NCBI GenBank assembly: GCA_022495005.1
Contig: JAGYXB010001793.1
Span: 2,914,001-2,978,000, forward strand
Source of the DNA: Rhyacophila brunnea
Taxonomy: Eukaryota > Arthropoda > Insecta > Trichoptera > Rhyacophilidae
Length of the DNA: 64,000 nucleotides
Direction: 5' to 3'
The stretch's first letter is position 1. The number at the start of each line of letters is the position of its first letter. The notes under the pieces were generated by a model. It had not been told where the DNA came from and made no database searches. It was given only the letters and a program-made list of their open reading frames with translations. The translations under genes were made by a program, and so were the position numbers. Positions 35,501 to 48,389 of the stretch are shown one piece after another.

Positions 35501-37800
35501 ATTGTACTGTGCATTTTAGCGGGATTTTAAGTGACCAGATAGCACTAAAATCAATTCCTAATAAAATATTCAAATTTATTTTCTTATGTTTTATTGGTGG
35601 GATGATGTAATTTTTAGATAAGAATTTACAAACAACATACCTACGTATGTATAATCTAAACACGGAATATAACAGAGATTATCTTTGAATAACTATGATA
35701 TTTATAAATTAATGTTTAACTTAGGTAATCCGATCTTAACTTCATAAAATATTCTGTCGATTTCATTTTTAAACTATAAATAAGTACATACTTATCTAAT
35801 CGATTTTTTATTATACGGAGTCAATAAAAAATTAAAAAATTGACGACTGAAAATGTAGGTGCGATATTTTTAGATTATTTAGTTAGTTTAGATATAGGTA
35901 CATATTATGAAATAAATATTTTATGAACCTTATATGAATGGGTAGATATAAGTAACTGTTTTTTTTACTACTTACCTATATAATATAGGATCTGAGTACA
36001 TTTTCACTATACAATGATTATATCAAAACTAACCATCCCTTTGTAAATATGCGTATTACATAAGTGGCTGCAATATTACTATATCCTCACAAATACTCAA
36101 TATTTTCTTATTAATATCAACTTTAGTAATATTTCATAAGATAAAATTAATTTTAATCTAATTTGTACATAAAACTTTGAATAGTCAATACACCAACAGT
36201 GATTATTTTTTAGTATCACGTTGTATATTATTATATCAACGAAAAAAATTAAATAATTTATCAATGACATTGACATAAAGTCGTATGCTGGTGAGTTGAA
36301 TACATCAAGAATGGTAATAATTCTAAGAATATTATTGGTATATATTTTTTAATTCTTTAGAAATAACATTAATTATCCAATGTGAAATGAAAACAAAACC
36401 TGCTAAAGTTTTTGTTTAATGCGAATATCTACCTTATTTTTCATAAAGCACCTGTAGAACAACGCTTAATTGAATAGGTTTGCCTTTTACCTTGAGGTTT
36501 TTTTCTGTTTCTGCAAACACAAAATACATAATATTATGCGACGTTATAGTAACACATTCTTGTGAAGCCGGACTAATTCTACCTGTGAGACTACCTGGCC
36601 GTTGAAGTATTTCGACGAAGGGTGAGGACAGAAACCTTCTTCTTTTGACATCGACTCCCGGTATAATACCATCATATACCCGGTATAATAATCAGCCAGG
36701 AAACTCAGCGAAACGCCTTAAATCTGGAGTGGTTGTCGTAATAAGCAGAAAACTTTTAATTTTTATGACTCCACCGCGAAATAAATAACATATAATGTGC
36801 AGGTTGACAGCTGTCTCGGGAGGTATACAGTTATGGTTTTATGAGTCACGTGATTTATGTTTATTAAGTTTTTACTTGAAGGGACCTTTGTATTTTTGCA
36901 TTCAAAAGTTAATAAGCAACGTGAAATTTGACTGTTTTTTCACCTTGAAAAATAATTTGACTGTATTTAATTATTCCAAGAAAATATTAGGTATGTAAAC
37001 ATTTATCTAAATAAGTAAGAATATTAATTTAAATTTTAGCAAGCATATTATAAATCTTTAAAACAATAAAAGAAAAATAAATCCACAACTACTTATTGCA
37101 GTTAGATTGAAAACAATGTTTTATTTTTTTTTACAATATTATTTATAAGTGGTAGGAAATATTTAAGGATATAATAATATGTATAGAGTAAATATTAAAT
37201 CATAGTACCTACCTATATATTTAATATGTACTTACCTACAACATTTTGAAAATTTCAAAACATGCGCTGAATGAAGTAGGTACCTACCTAATTAAAATTG
37301 TATTTCAGATATTATAATATGTGTGCATATTATACCTACGTGGAATATAATGTATGTATTTCAAATATATGACTATCAGTGGCATTAGCAATCCATCAGG
37401 TGGGCACTTTTTTGTCTAAAATTCACAATGAAAAGATGCAGTTACAAAGTTGGTTGACTCCTAAATTTGGCCTCCATTTTGTTGTACCATCGTCTTCTGA
37501 ATCTGTCTACCTGTTGCATACATAATGACGTTCTCAGAGACGTATGTCCGAGACTAATCTCAGATCCATTCATCATCACTTGACACCACTTTATTTTTTC
37601 TTGAATTCACACCTCTTTCCGTCGCACTTGTATAGAGTGTAGGTACAGCCAACGAATAATGCATTCCGAAGACGCAACCTCTCAAATCATAACAAAAGCT
37701 TTTTCAAACGTTTCTCTTTTATAAATAATTTCAGAGAAATATTAGCGAGCATCAAACGAATGCTTTTTATACTTATAAATTTAATTTAATATAACCTATT
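32600..37800. other. Long AT-rich interval, no supported genes
   Basis: Contains a 16-bp perfect palindrome at 34805-34820 (TACATCAG and complement) and a direct repeat of CCCGGTATAATA at 36657-36668 and 36679-36690. Around 36540-36750 the GC content is somewhat higher. Nothing else is supportable. Confidence 0.5.
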
Positions 37801-37824
37801 GAGATATTTATACTATAGTTTAAT

Positions 37825-38270
37825 CAGTAACGTCCCTAGACAAAATGCCGCCCTTTGGCAGCGCGGAAATGCCACTCCATATTTATACAGTATTTTTTGT
37901 CATCCTTTCATTATCTAAGAAATGTATTGAATGGATACATTACTAACAAAAAATATAAGTACTTACCACTAAAACACACAAAATTAAATTTAAACATAAA
38001 ACATAATAAAAGTTAGATATTTACCCAAATCACCAGAGCTGAGATCTTATTTGGTTGATTATGTCTGACACATTTGGTTTGTACCATTCAGCAATACACG
38101 GATTTATTATTTTCACAGCATTTTTATTATGGCTTTTATGTACAACGCATAAAAAAAACATATTTAGCTATTTCTATATACACCAAAATGATTCTCCTCG
38201 ATTTGCCGCCCTTCGAGTAACTGCCGCCCCAAGCGACGCTCAATCTGCCTATCCCCACGGGACGTCACTG
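37825..38270. mobile_element. hAT-type MITE with exact 8-bp target duplication
   Basis: Left terminus CAGTAACGTCCCTAGAC and right terminus GGGACGTCACTG are inverted (consensus CAGTRACGTCCC). AGTTTAAT flanks both sides (37817-37824 and 38271-38278), an exact 8-bp target duplication as made by hAT transposases. Subterminal 'tgccgccctt' motifs occur at both ends in the hAT manner. At 446 bp with no transposase it is non-autonomous. The open frame at its right half is incidental. Confidence 0.93.
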
Positions 38271-40302
38271 AGTTTAATCGGTTAATCAGTAGTTTTGGTT
38301 AATTTTTACATATTTTAGGTGTAATGTAAATACATTTTATTAAATTAGATTTTACTGTAACAAACGTTAATCACAGTGATTGGCTTAGGAACGTAAATGC
38401 ACGATGAGGTGACTGATTTTGAGACACTTCACCCTTAAAAAAAAACAAAATCATAAATTACATCCTTTAACTAGTAAAAATAGTTAGTACTAAGCTAATA
38501 TGATAATTTTAGTTCAATGTGAGTTGGAACTATTTTGTTATGCTTTGTGAAATGTTTTAAGCTCAATCTAAAAGAAACAGATAATAATAAAAATAAAAAC
38601 AAAATATTATAATAATTAAATGACTGGTTTGAACTGTTTTGAGACCCCTTTTAAATCTTCTGTTGAATCGACAGCATCATCGTGTGTTAAAAAAAATCTA
38701 CTGGGTAATCATAAGTATATAACACATAAAAGACACCAATAAAATGGGATGTCGAGAAGTTCCATTTTAATAAAATCAGCATTTTAATTGATATAAAAGT
38801 TAAATGGATGCTCTGTATTCGCTTGACAAACCAAGTTAGAAATATTGGGATGATTTTGAGGATGGAAAAGTTCAAAAGGTAACGAAAAAAGTCAGCACCA
38901 GAAAATTAGCATAATTTGGCCATTCAACATCACCAATATACAAAATCATCGCCAATATAGATAGAACAACAATAATGAATATTATAATACATAAAGAAGT
39001 ACCTAATCATGGTCAATTTGTAATATTATCAATTTCACTATAAATAAAATCGTGTATAATTTTATGTAATAACTGTTTGCTTCTTTGTTTGTTAATATAA
39101 TAAATATTATACTAACAAAATAAATATTATAATACGTAGCTAGTTACCAATTGCATCGTTAAATATTATGTTATTGTTTTAAAAATAATTCATATTTCCT
39201 CAGTCCACTAAATTTAATCATCGCTATAAAATCGTTAGATTGTAGTGGGTACCTCCTTGCCTCGACAGAACAGGCCGCACCGGAAGTATCTGACTATAAA
39301 ATTGACATTTACATAAATTATATGAAGATTCTCCATACTCTTTTACTGTATGTATTTAGAAATTTACCTAATCTGTTATACACCATTAATGTCAAATACA
39401 GAGTTTCGTTTAACTGACAATAAGACTACATATTATTATTATTTATTTATCATTTATCTCTAATAAATATTTTTAATGAAATGTCTTTACTCAATAACGT
39501 TTATGTTTATATTATTCGCTTTAAAGGTGGTCATTTATTGGTGGAAAGATATTTTAATAAATAAAATATAATACAACGTAACACTAATTCCACATAATTT
39601 AATAATGAGCAGGACCATCTCATCAGTACAATAGATAGATATATCTAAATCACCGAAGCTTTACAAATGATATGTATTATCTTATTCTTAAGACTTAAGA
39701 GTACTTACTGAATGACCTCAAAATTTTGATACAATAACTAGCAGAAAAAAAGCCACAAAGTATGTATGAACATAAATGTCTGGGAGACGAAAGTTATGAT
39801 GCGCCACGGTAATCTAGAATAATTGCTACTTCATAAATTTACACTCCGGTTGTAGGATAAAAATGATCTAATTATATTCTAAAAATATATATTTTTTTAT
39901 TTATTATCTATTTATTTATTCATTACTACATATTATATCAATGCAAGTGAATATCATTTGATCTAATTTTATGCAATGTAATCAGGCAAAGAGGCATATC
40001 AGTGTAGTAAATAGTGCTGTAAAAATAATCTAATACATTTATGTCGGGTAACAAACGTCTTTAGAATTCAGAATATTTAGAATATAGATAATGATATGGT
40101 GTGTAAAATTCCCACCTCCGCTCCCGTTATGTATATGCAGCCACGTCATACGCGGCCGGCTAACATAACCCTTACGTGTGCCAGATCAAAGTATTTAAGC
40201 CCTCATTTTGTCCCGAGCAGAGCCGCACGGGACTGGTGATGCAACCTTGCACTGAAGTGCGAATGCATGATGTTAATTTATATGGCAACTATCAGAGTGA
40301 CT

Positions 40303-40830
40303 TTAATTTGAAGAGTCGCAAGGGGAGTCGAGAGTGTCCCGCCCTCCGTACGCTCTGGCAAATTTAGTAAAGGCCGCAAAATTGGCCTCGGTTGCCACAA
40401 TGTCCGCGTGTCCTATTGGGCCCGAATGGGGTCAGACCCGGGCAAACAACTCCGCTCGTTCGGGGCCCATAAGTGGACAGTCCCACAGGACGTGCTCTGC
40501 GTCCTGCTGGTCGTGTCCACATGAGCAACCCGACCCATGTCCTGCCAAACCAAACCCCTGCAGTTTGGCCGCAAAGTTTCCATGTCCAGTCATGAATTGA
40601 CTAGTCCAGTGGGTCGGCACCAGTCTCCTCATCATGTGTCTCACCGAAACATCTGGAAAGTATAGAAAAGTCTGGCTGCCCTTAGAGGAGGCCACCCATC
40701 TCGCCTGCCATGCCGCATATGCGGTATTGTAGACCAGCTCAGATACAGTCTTTTTGTAGCTCACGCCCTCCACTCTCGATGGCGGTGTAATCGGAGGGAC
40801 AGATAATGATATGCATAACTAAATTGTCCG
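40303..40830 (-). pseudogene. R1-clade-like LINE ORF2 C-terminus
   Basis: Reading on the minus strand from about 40830: VPPITPPSRVEGVSYKKTVS, then AYAAWQARWVASSKGSQT, then VRHMMRRLVPTHWTSQFMTG, then HGNFAAKLQGFGLAGHGSG. CSCGHDQQDAEHVLWDCP follows, and finally a tail ending at TAA (40303-40305). TGHG-F plus the C-x-C-G...H-V-L-x-x-C zinc-knuckle and the 'AEHVL.DCP' string are typical of R1-type ORF2 C-termini. One in-frame TGA (40432-40434) interrupts an otherwise clean frame that continues 42 more codons. GC content and frame preservation make this the youngest-looking LINE piece here. It is truncated at about 40830, where an oppositely oriented LINE tail begins. Confidence 0.88.
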
Positions 40831-40899
40831 GCAAACAAAGTTGCCATGACGTGCATTCGGACATCTGAACATAGTGACCTGCCATTGTGCCCCAAGCGC

Positions 40900-41310
40900 A
40901 GGGTGCAAAGTCTTGCAAAATCTGATTTCTTAGTAGTTAATAGAGAAATTCAGAAACTAAGACTTCTACAACGAGGCATGAAGAGGTATTTGTCAGGCAT
41001 CATGGAAACAAACCTGAGTTTGCGATGTAACCCGACAATACTAAAACCCTTAAATATAAATGAGCCAGAGATATAGCACGCAGATAGCACTAAACGCACT
41101 AAAAGAATACAATGAATTAGTGGTACTTGAAGAACATAACATGGCTGAAAAGTCACCCCAAGGTACACTAGATTGGCAACATATTAGAGCTCGGTAGAAT
41201 TATGTGATAGCAAAACACAAGGAATCGAGAATAGTGGAGAGAGATTGTAGAAGCCTTCATCTAACAGTGGATTGAAACATATTGATGGTGATTTAAAGAC
41301 AATATCTCAA
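40900..41310 (+). pseudogene. RTE-like LINE C-terminus with internal deletion
   Basis: Near the start a frame gives NREIQKLRLLQRGMKRYLSG, resembling the 'KLR.AQRAMER.ML' segment downstream of RT in insect endonuclease-RT LINEs. Near the end another frame gives AQ-like 'QNTRNRE', 'WREIVEAFI' and 'QWIETY', the usual C-terminus, followed by a GAT-rich tail 'attgatggtgatttaaag'. The two parts lie closer than expected, so sequence between them is lost, and stops interrupt both. Confidence 0.65.
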
Positions 41311-41319
41311 TATGAAGTT

Positions 41320-43430
41320 ACTTAATAAAGTTGTAACTTGCAACTAATAAATTACATAATTATGTATTGACAATTAACACCTACCATATTATGAACAATT
41401 AAATCATACTTTCATTATTGCATGTACCTACTTGTATATTTTTTAAACAAAATAAAAACTATCCCCTATTATGGTACGTATAAATAGTAACACATCTAGT
41501 TAAAATCGTTTTGTTTAAAATGTTAGACAAATTTTAAATGTATTCAATGCGTTTTATACAGTGAGAATTTTAAAGCAACTATTACAGTTAATTGCTACTT
41601 TCCGGTAAAAAAGAAATTGTATGTTTTGAATGCCTTGTTAGGTCTAATTTAAACTACGATGATGTGTTACCACACACCTGCAAAATAAATTGTACACCTA
41701 CTTTCGACTGCCTAGGTTTTGAAGTCGTAATATTATTATTATCATGGAATTCAATAGTGAGAGTTTTTCTTTTACGAATAGAATTTCTGGTATGTATTTA
41801 TAAATGTAAATTTAGGTACTATCGACATGGTGTAGTTTATTTATGCATACGGGATATTATTGCATTAATTCATTTATTTAACTTATTCAGTATGAAAGGA
41901 AATAATGAGTATATTAAAAAAGTCCATGCATATTAGCATATGTTTTGAGCTTATAATGCGTGCACAGTTTCAGCTTAGTGCGATTGTGACATTCAAAGTA
42001 ACAACATGGCAAGCGGATGATCATTTAAAAATCTACTAAAAAGTTTCTCGATTTAGAGTAGGCACCTAGAATTAGACAGGGAAGCTGCTAAAGGATATCC
42101 AAGAACGTAAGGTGTTTATTTACGTTACGAAGAGCCCCTTCGAGTGTTGTAAAGTTAATTTTTAGAGCAAGTAGTTTAGCGGTAGTTTAAAGAGATGAAG
42201 ATTAAGAAATGTACAAGATATTAAGAATATGAAGGTTTGTTTAATTTTAACAGAAACATAACTTAAATTTTTTCGAATAACTAAAGTACCTAAGGCTAAT
42301 TTTTAGAGGGTTAATATCGAAGCTGTAGAAGCAAAATGAATTTAACTGTCATAGGACGATATATTTATAAAAACAAATAAATTGTTTTCTTATTGAAGTA
42401 TATATATAAATACACGCTCCCCATTTTTATGTGATATTGGGATTCAGTTGAACTAGATTATTGATTATTACAAAGTAAAACAAATTTTCGTTCTCACCTT
42501 TTCACTACTACACATTGTCCGGAGGCTTGACTCTGAACTTATAAATCGTAAATGTGATCAAAATGCAGTTTTGTTATCTTGCCTCTTTCAAAATAAGTCG
42601 CCCAAAATACCATTCATATTCAACGACTGTATTGTTAAATATATTTTTTCTGCTATTACCTGCCCTTTCTTTTTAAGCAGTTTAATTTTTAATTCTCTTT
42701 TAGCAACTGTTTTCTAAAGTACGCATTTTTAATTTCACCCTCCACTGTACGCAATTTTTCATAACAGTTTTAACTATTTATTCTTCAATATCGTACACCA
42801 ATCGAGGCATCATTACAAGTTTACACAAGTTGACAAAAACCTGTAAGGATAAAATGGCTGTCAAAGTTTTTGAATACCAATAAGAGAGTAATTAGATATT
42901 TTATAAAGTGTCTATTATTATTATGTAAGTATCCTAAAAAAATTGACATTTAAAAAAATTATAAAGAATCACTTTAAATTCCCTCATATATTTAAATTAA
43001 ATCAATTATTGTAATAAAGTGTAGTTTTCCACTAAAACAATAATAATACTCTTTTGATATTCATGTTGATGTCATACAAATTTATCTGAAATATTATGGT
43101 AAAATAAATTTCTACAAAAATAGTGTAGCCTTGCTCAGAAACTTCAACTGATTCTCCATATTTTGTAATTCTTAAGTCAAAACTGATATTTTGTTAAATA
43201 ATGTAGGTACTCTTGTACTGAGGTAGCGACATATTGGTTGACTTTAATTATTAAAAAAAAAGTTTAATTATTGAAACCTGTAGATGTGTGTATTGTGTTA
43301 AAGCACCCGTTGTATTAACCAAAACAGCCAGTCAATATTTGAATCTAAAGTATCGAGAAGAGAGCTGTGGTTATGTATGCATAAAAGGGTACGTTATAAT
43401 ATTTTGTTCATTTTACACCTAAGTATAAGT
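41320..43430. other. AT-rich interval without supported features
   Basis: A 114-codon open frame at 41592-41936 has no recognisable motif or codon signal and sits in AT-rich DNA. I do not support it as a gene. No repeats matched. Confidence 0.45.
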
Positions 43431-43439
43431 TATACCAAA

Positions 43440-43720
43440 GTCAAAGTGCACTATTTGTAAAGTGTCTTGTGCAGAAAACCGAAGAGTGGAGTGGCAAATT
43501 GCTTAGCTTCGGCGCAGTGGCAGCGCCTAGCCGCGGGGTGCGGGGAGCAAGTATTCACAATTAAAAGTTCGTGCAGCTTTTGCGGGCGGGGGCAAGGTGC
43601 GCTGGGGGGCGGCGGCGGCAGCGCGTGAGTGCCAGAGGGGAACACGCGGGGGCGTAGTGGTCACGCACACTCGCGACTCGCAAACATTCTCATCACAAAC
43701 TCTCGGACCGATGGCGATGC
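43440..43720 (+). promoter_or_regulatory. CpG-rich island with a consensus splice donor (candidate promoter/first exon)
   Basis: This is the strongest GC/CpG enrichment in the window: 'ggcgcagtggcagcgcctag', 'ttgcgggcgggggcaaggtg' and 'ggggggcggcggcggcagcg'. CAGCGC|GTGAGT at 43624/43625 is a good donor site on the plus strand. A frame of 93 codons crosses the island but begins at a non-ATG codon and loses character in the AT-rich part. A non-coding first exon of a downstream gene would fit. No cDNA evidence is available. Confidence 0.4.
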
Positions 43721-44079
43721 GAGGAAGATTTCTTTCTCTTGCATATGAGTATGAGGACTATCATTTGCGATTGTGCCGCTGTTTGTTCAGTTGGACGTTT
43801 GTATATTTGAGTTTTTTTTTCACACAAACTCGTAACAATGCACCACAAAGACTACCTGTTACATACTTCAGTAATTAACGCACGTTGTAGTTAGATGATG
43901 ACATAATTATCTGTATGACATTAAGTTTCTGATTTTATAATTTATTATTAATAATAACTGAACATAACTTACGAGTAACCTGTTATTATCTAAAAGAAAA
44001 TTTCTTACAGCTTTTAAACCTAGAATAAATAAAATACATTCTGATCTTCTTTTCCATGTCGGCATTTTGAGTTGCTATA

Positions 44080-44560
44080 AGAGTATAAATAAGAGATCAC
44101 TATGTTTTTCTCAGTATATGGGATCTTGTTGAAGTTATTGCATAAGAACAAGTGTTATAAATGCCATATTGTCTTGAGTAGGCCTTACTAGTTAGTCCAA
44201 AGTCTATTGAGTGCTTTCCATGGATCTATGGTACTTGAAACTAGCACCGAGGGGTAAATTCTTTGCTGGTATTATCCATTATGCAAGGATCTTGGAGGAT
44301 ACTCGGTCCTATTCGGGTGTGACGTTTTTTTCATAGAGCTTCTCCTTGACGTGTCGTGTCGCTGGTATTTTCTTGGACCGTCTTTGGGTAAGGAACACAG
44401 GAAGGAGCGATTCTAGAGAAAACTCGAACTTTTGGGGTTGACTTCAGGTACTACGTAATGATTTGGAAGATCTTGTAGAGTGCAGTGTCAGTATGTTTGG
44501 TATGCGCTAATTTTGACTTGTACCACACCGGGCATATTCTAATGATAAATATGTTTTAAA
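44080..44560. other. Moderate-GC stretch of unclear origin
   Basis: About 480 bp of complex sequence with several broken frames on the minus strand and no recognisable domain. It may be a decayed transposon or exon; no second copy is in the window. Confidence 0.25.
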
Positions 44561-45889
44561 TGTTTTTTCAATATTTTTTTGACTTTTCAATCAATTCAGT
44601 TGTATTCCCTATATTTTATGGAATTTTAAATTTCTAATATAATCATTACCGAGAAAATTTTAATAAATTATGACTACAAAAACTAAGTATAAAAATATCA
44701 GGAGTTAATCAAATCGTTGCTACTGCCACTGAATTACAAGTAAAATCCTCACACACTATCAATATCTTATTTTTGATAGGCACTATAAATAATTTGCGGT
44801 TTAAAATGGATTTTAATCAAAACTAAACAATCAATAGATACTTTTTTAGTATATTTTTTGAAACTCAATGTTGTTGGTATTTTTTTTTTTTGTATTCAAG
44901 CTGTCATCGATCGCGTGTTTTCTTTTTCTTCTCTACTAGACGAGTCATGCTTGTATATTGGCTACTCAAATCGATCATAGATTAAATAAAGTATTTATTA
45001 GGATTCTGGTGTGGAAAAATGAATGGCTTGTACAAATAATTTGAGGAAGCATTGAAGAAGGAGACATAGCAGCCATCCCAAATATTTCCAAATATCATGA
45101 AAACTTTTTCTATTGACTAAAGATACTCGATGGATTTTGTTTTTATTCTTATTGTAATTGATTTGTTTTATAGTTTTACATCTGAATCATTTTTTCAACC
45201 CGCCTTTTTTGGCATCTTTAGGTATGGTGCATATTCATAAATGGAAAATGCACCACCGACTAAAAACAGAACAATTTAATTATGTATATAATTCATAATA
45301 TATAGCAGTTTATCATAAAAATACATTAATAATAATTCAAAGATAAGTATTTTTAAGATATTCATTAAAACTCATTTAATTTTAAAGAGAAGTAGAAAAA
45401 TTAAATCAATTAGAATTTATACCTAGATATACTTAAATATTTTACATTCACATTACGGTCATCATTTTTAGAGTGATCATATCAGATATTGGTAAACTCC
45501 GCTGTCCGAGCATGCTGATGTGTGAGATAATAATTCACTACAAAAAATGTATATTCCAAATATTTCAAGAGTTTATTCACTTTTCCTCCGAGCATTCGTT
45601 CGGTTGGGGCCTAAGGCCAAACAACTATAACTCCAGCATGATCGGAAACTCAACTCGTTGCTCTTGTGAATACAAATTTCAGCTAATGCTATACTGGAAC
45701 AGAACATAAATTTTATTAACTCTTATTATGAGTAATTTTCTTTTCTATATTATAGGAAATAATTAATGTTGTTAAATGTTATCGATAAAGACTAATATGA
45801 TGCTTCTATAACATTTAACAAAACTGTACCACTACAAAATGTATTTGTAATAATATAATAAGACAGAACAACTTTTTTTTTAAATATGC

Positions 45890-45965
45890 CTAAGGTAAAT
45901 CACAGAACTAGTATTCAACAAGTCACTGTCTCGAGTCCCAGCTGGGTCAAAAAATTATTATAACA
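45890..45965 (+). repeat. Possible tRNA-like SINE remnant
   Basis: 'ctaaggtaaatcacagaact' followed by 'ctgtctcgagtcccagctgg' has A/B-box spacing, with one mismatch in the B box, and leads into 'gtcaaaaaattattataaca'. Weak. Confidence 0.35.
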
Positions 45966-46210
45966 TTCCTACATATACTAAGTATTGATCAATTGTATTC
46001 TTACATAATTTGGAACACTTCAAAACAGGGCTTGAAATGGACTGAAGAGCATGTTCGGTTCATGAAATCCATGAAGGGTAGTTTATCTCTTGGAAACAAT
46101 TAAAATTGGTTTCTAGTTAGCGAAGTATAATTAAATTCATTTACTTAGGTACATATTTTTTTTAAATTTTACATGTTGTCAAACCCTATTTTTACAAGCA
46201 GTTATAATAG

Positions 46211-46564
46211 CAGGGCTTCGAACCATTATTTTTTCGTTTCTGTTTTTGTTCCGGCTCAAGTAAAAAAACATATATCGGTTCAATTCCGGTTTTCGTTACG
46301 AAAAAAATATCGGTTTTCCAGTTTTCGATTTTCGGTTCATCTCAGAGTGATTAATTTTTAAATATTTCCAAAACCCAAGACGTGAGACGTGTTGCGCCTG
46401 CGACAACTGAAGTAGACGGAAAGATCATTTAAGTAAACGCGCGTGTTTAAACAATATGTAGATAACCGAAAAAACCGATATTTTTTTCGGCTCGGTTCCG
46501 GTTTTTGTTCCGACAAAAATAACGGTTTTTCCTGTTTTCGGTTCTGTCCCGGTTCGAAGCACTG
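46211..46564. mobile_element. hAT-like non-autonomous element rich in CGGTT motifs
   Basis: Termini CAGGGCTTCGAACC and GGTTCGAAGCACTG are inverted with one mismatch. Flanks TATAATAG and AATAATAT agree at 6 of 8 positions, a plausible worn 8-bp target duplication. Both halves are packed with 'cggtttt(c)cggttc' and complementary 'aaccgat' motifs, giving a partly self-complementary element of 354 bp. Short open frames inside are repeat-driven. Confidence 0.75.
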
Positions 46565-47016
46565 AATAATATTTTATGTTATTTTTCTACAATGATTTTT
46601 TATATCACCAATTTCATCCGGCGATTTCTGTTTTAATATGGTTAATTTTTTTATAGTCTTGTGAGTGATTTATGCGGTTGGCCTGCCAACTAGTAATCAA
46701 AACAATCGACATTATCAAGTAGTTATTTGTTCTAAAGATATCTTATATATTAAATAAAATAAACACCTAAACAGTACTGTTTAACATCAATAAGAATTGT
46801 ATTGGTAACGATATCAATTTAAATCGTGAAACTTAATGACATGCTATTATTTAAAATAAAATGTATAAAAATAATTATTAAAATGTATAATTGTATTTTA
46901 TTGCTATGTATTGCAATAAAACTAGACTAATAATAATAATCAAAACTCCATCCAGATAATAACTTTCAATTCAAGCAATAATGTCGTTGGCTAGAAAATG
47001 TGTTTATAAACACCAG

Positions 47017-47318
47017 TGGGCCTATTCTATACCTATCGACCGCTAAAGTATAAAGTGATAAATATTATCAAACTTAGGGTAGGTTTGTATCAAAATATTA
47101 GCACTTATTGTAACAATTACACGAAGCTGGTTTTTATTGTTGCAATAAGTGCGATATTTTAACAGCACATATCTTGCTGCTGTTAAAATATCGCACTTAT
47201 TGCAACAATAAAAACCAATTTCGTAATTGTTAAATAAGTGCTAATATTTTGATACAAACCTACCCTAAGTTTGATACTATTTATCACTTTAGTGTTCGAT
47301 AAGTATAGAATAGACCCA
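47017..47318. mobile_element. Fold-back MITE family C, copy 2, with 3-bp target duplication
   Basis: Homologous along its full length to 31606-31910. The ends are TGGGCCTATTCTATA and TATAGAATAGACCCA with CAG on both flanks (47014-47016, 47319-47321). The arms pair down to AACAGCA/TGCTGTT around a 10-base loop. The different duplication (CAG against CAA) shows an independent insertion. Confidence 0.92.
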
Positions 47319-48389
47319 CAGGAATGTAAATATTATAAGCTATAGACACCAAAACGATACTCTCAGTAACTATAAATAAATTTTAAATAATGACAGTTTA
47401 ATGAATATTTCGTTCAATTTCGTTTTACACAGCGGTAAGAATTTTTAACCAATAAAACCACAAAAACATCTAAATCATTTTGACAGCAGAGGCCAACAAG
47501 TCGGCGTCTAGTTAAGCCCGAATGATATGCATTTAATTTGTATAACTGGTAACCATTTCTAATGCAAATAGACATTGAACAACGTTTTATAAAATACATT
47601 TTTCTTTAGTGTTGATTAATACGCTGGGTCGACGAAAAATGTTTTAAATGACCACAATATACTTCTGAATGCTTGGCCTATTTCATATCTCATAATAAAG
47701 TTCATCATCTAACATACCCTAGGTAATGTGTATATTCCATATTCAAAATTATAATAATACTTTTCATCCATATTATTTAAAATACGAACGAATAATTTTG
47801 CTTTAAATGAATTAATTATGGTATTATTAATAAAAATATATTTAGTTATAAGTTATACTTATTAGATTATAATAATTATTATAATATACTCAAAACCAGT
47901 AAAGTTATGTTCTAACGGACATTTCAATTGGTGACAGATAGTTTAACAATACAGTATAAATACATTATACACTTTTGGGTTGACACGATATACACTTTAC
48001 AAAATTCAAACATCATAGAACCGACCCAGACAATCGGCGACAATTTGACGCCGCTGTTAACCAAGCGATTCTGGGACAATTGACGTCAATTATTATAAAA
48101 GTTGTAGTGGTTTTAGTAATTTTTAAACTTACTACAAAATTTAATCTGGCTGTTGGTCGACTTTTATCTTCTTTTCTGTATATCTCAATGGGTTGACTAC
48201 AATGACATTTAATAGACTAAGATAAAAACGTAATTAAATCTTGAAGTATTTATTAATCCTGATAATACATCATTTCATGATGAATAAATAGTAAAAATAA
48301 ACCTATTATCATTTTTTTAGTAAGTGCAGTATGTGATAGTTTAAAACTATGCACCCATCTTCAGAGAGACACTAAAATAACTTCTTATT

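Noticed and set aside
41592..41936. 114-codon open frame on the plus strand
   Set aside because: No domain, signal or homology that I can see. Composition is as expected for an AT-rich open stretch with no conserved partner.
45000..45120. Short coding-like text SIEEGDIAAIPNISKYHENF
   Set aside because: Only about 25 residues long between stops, with no family I recognise and no second support.
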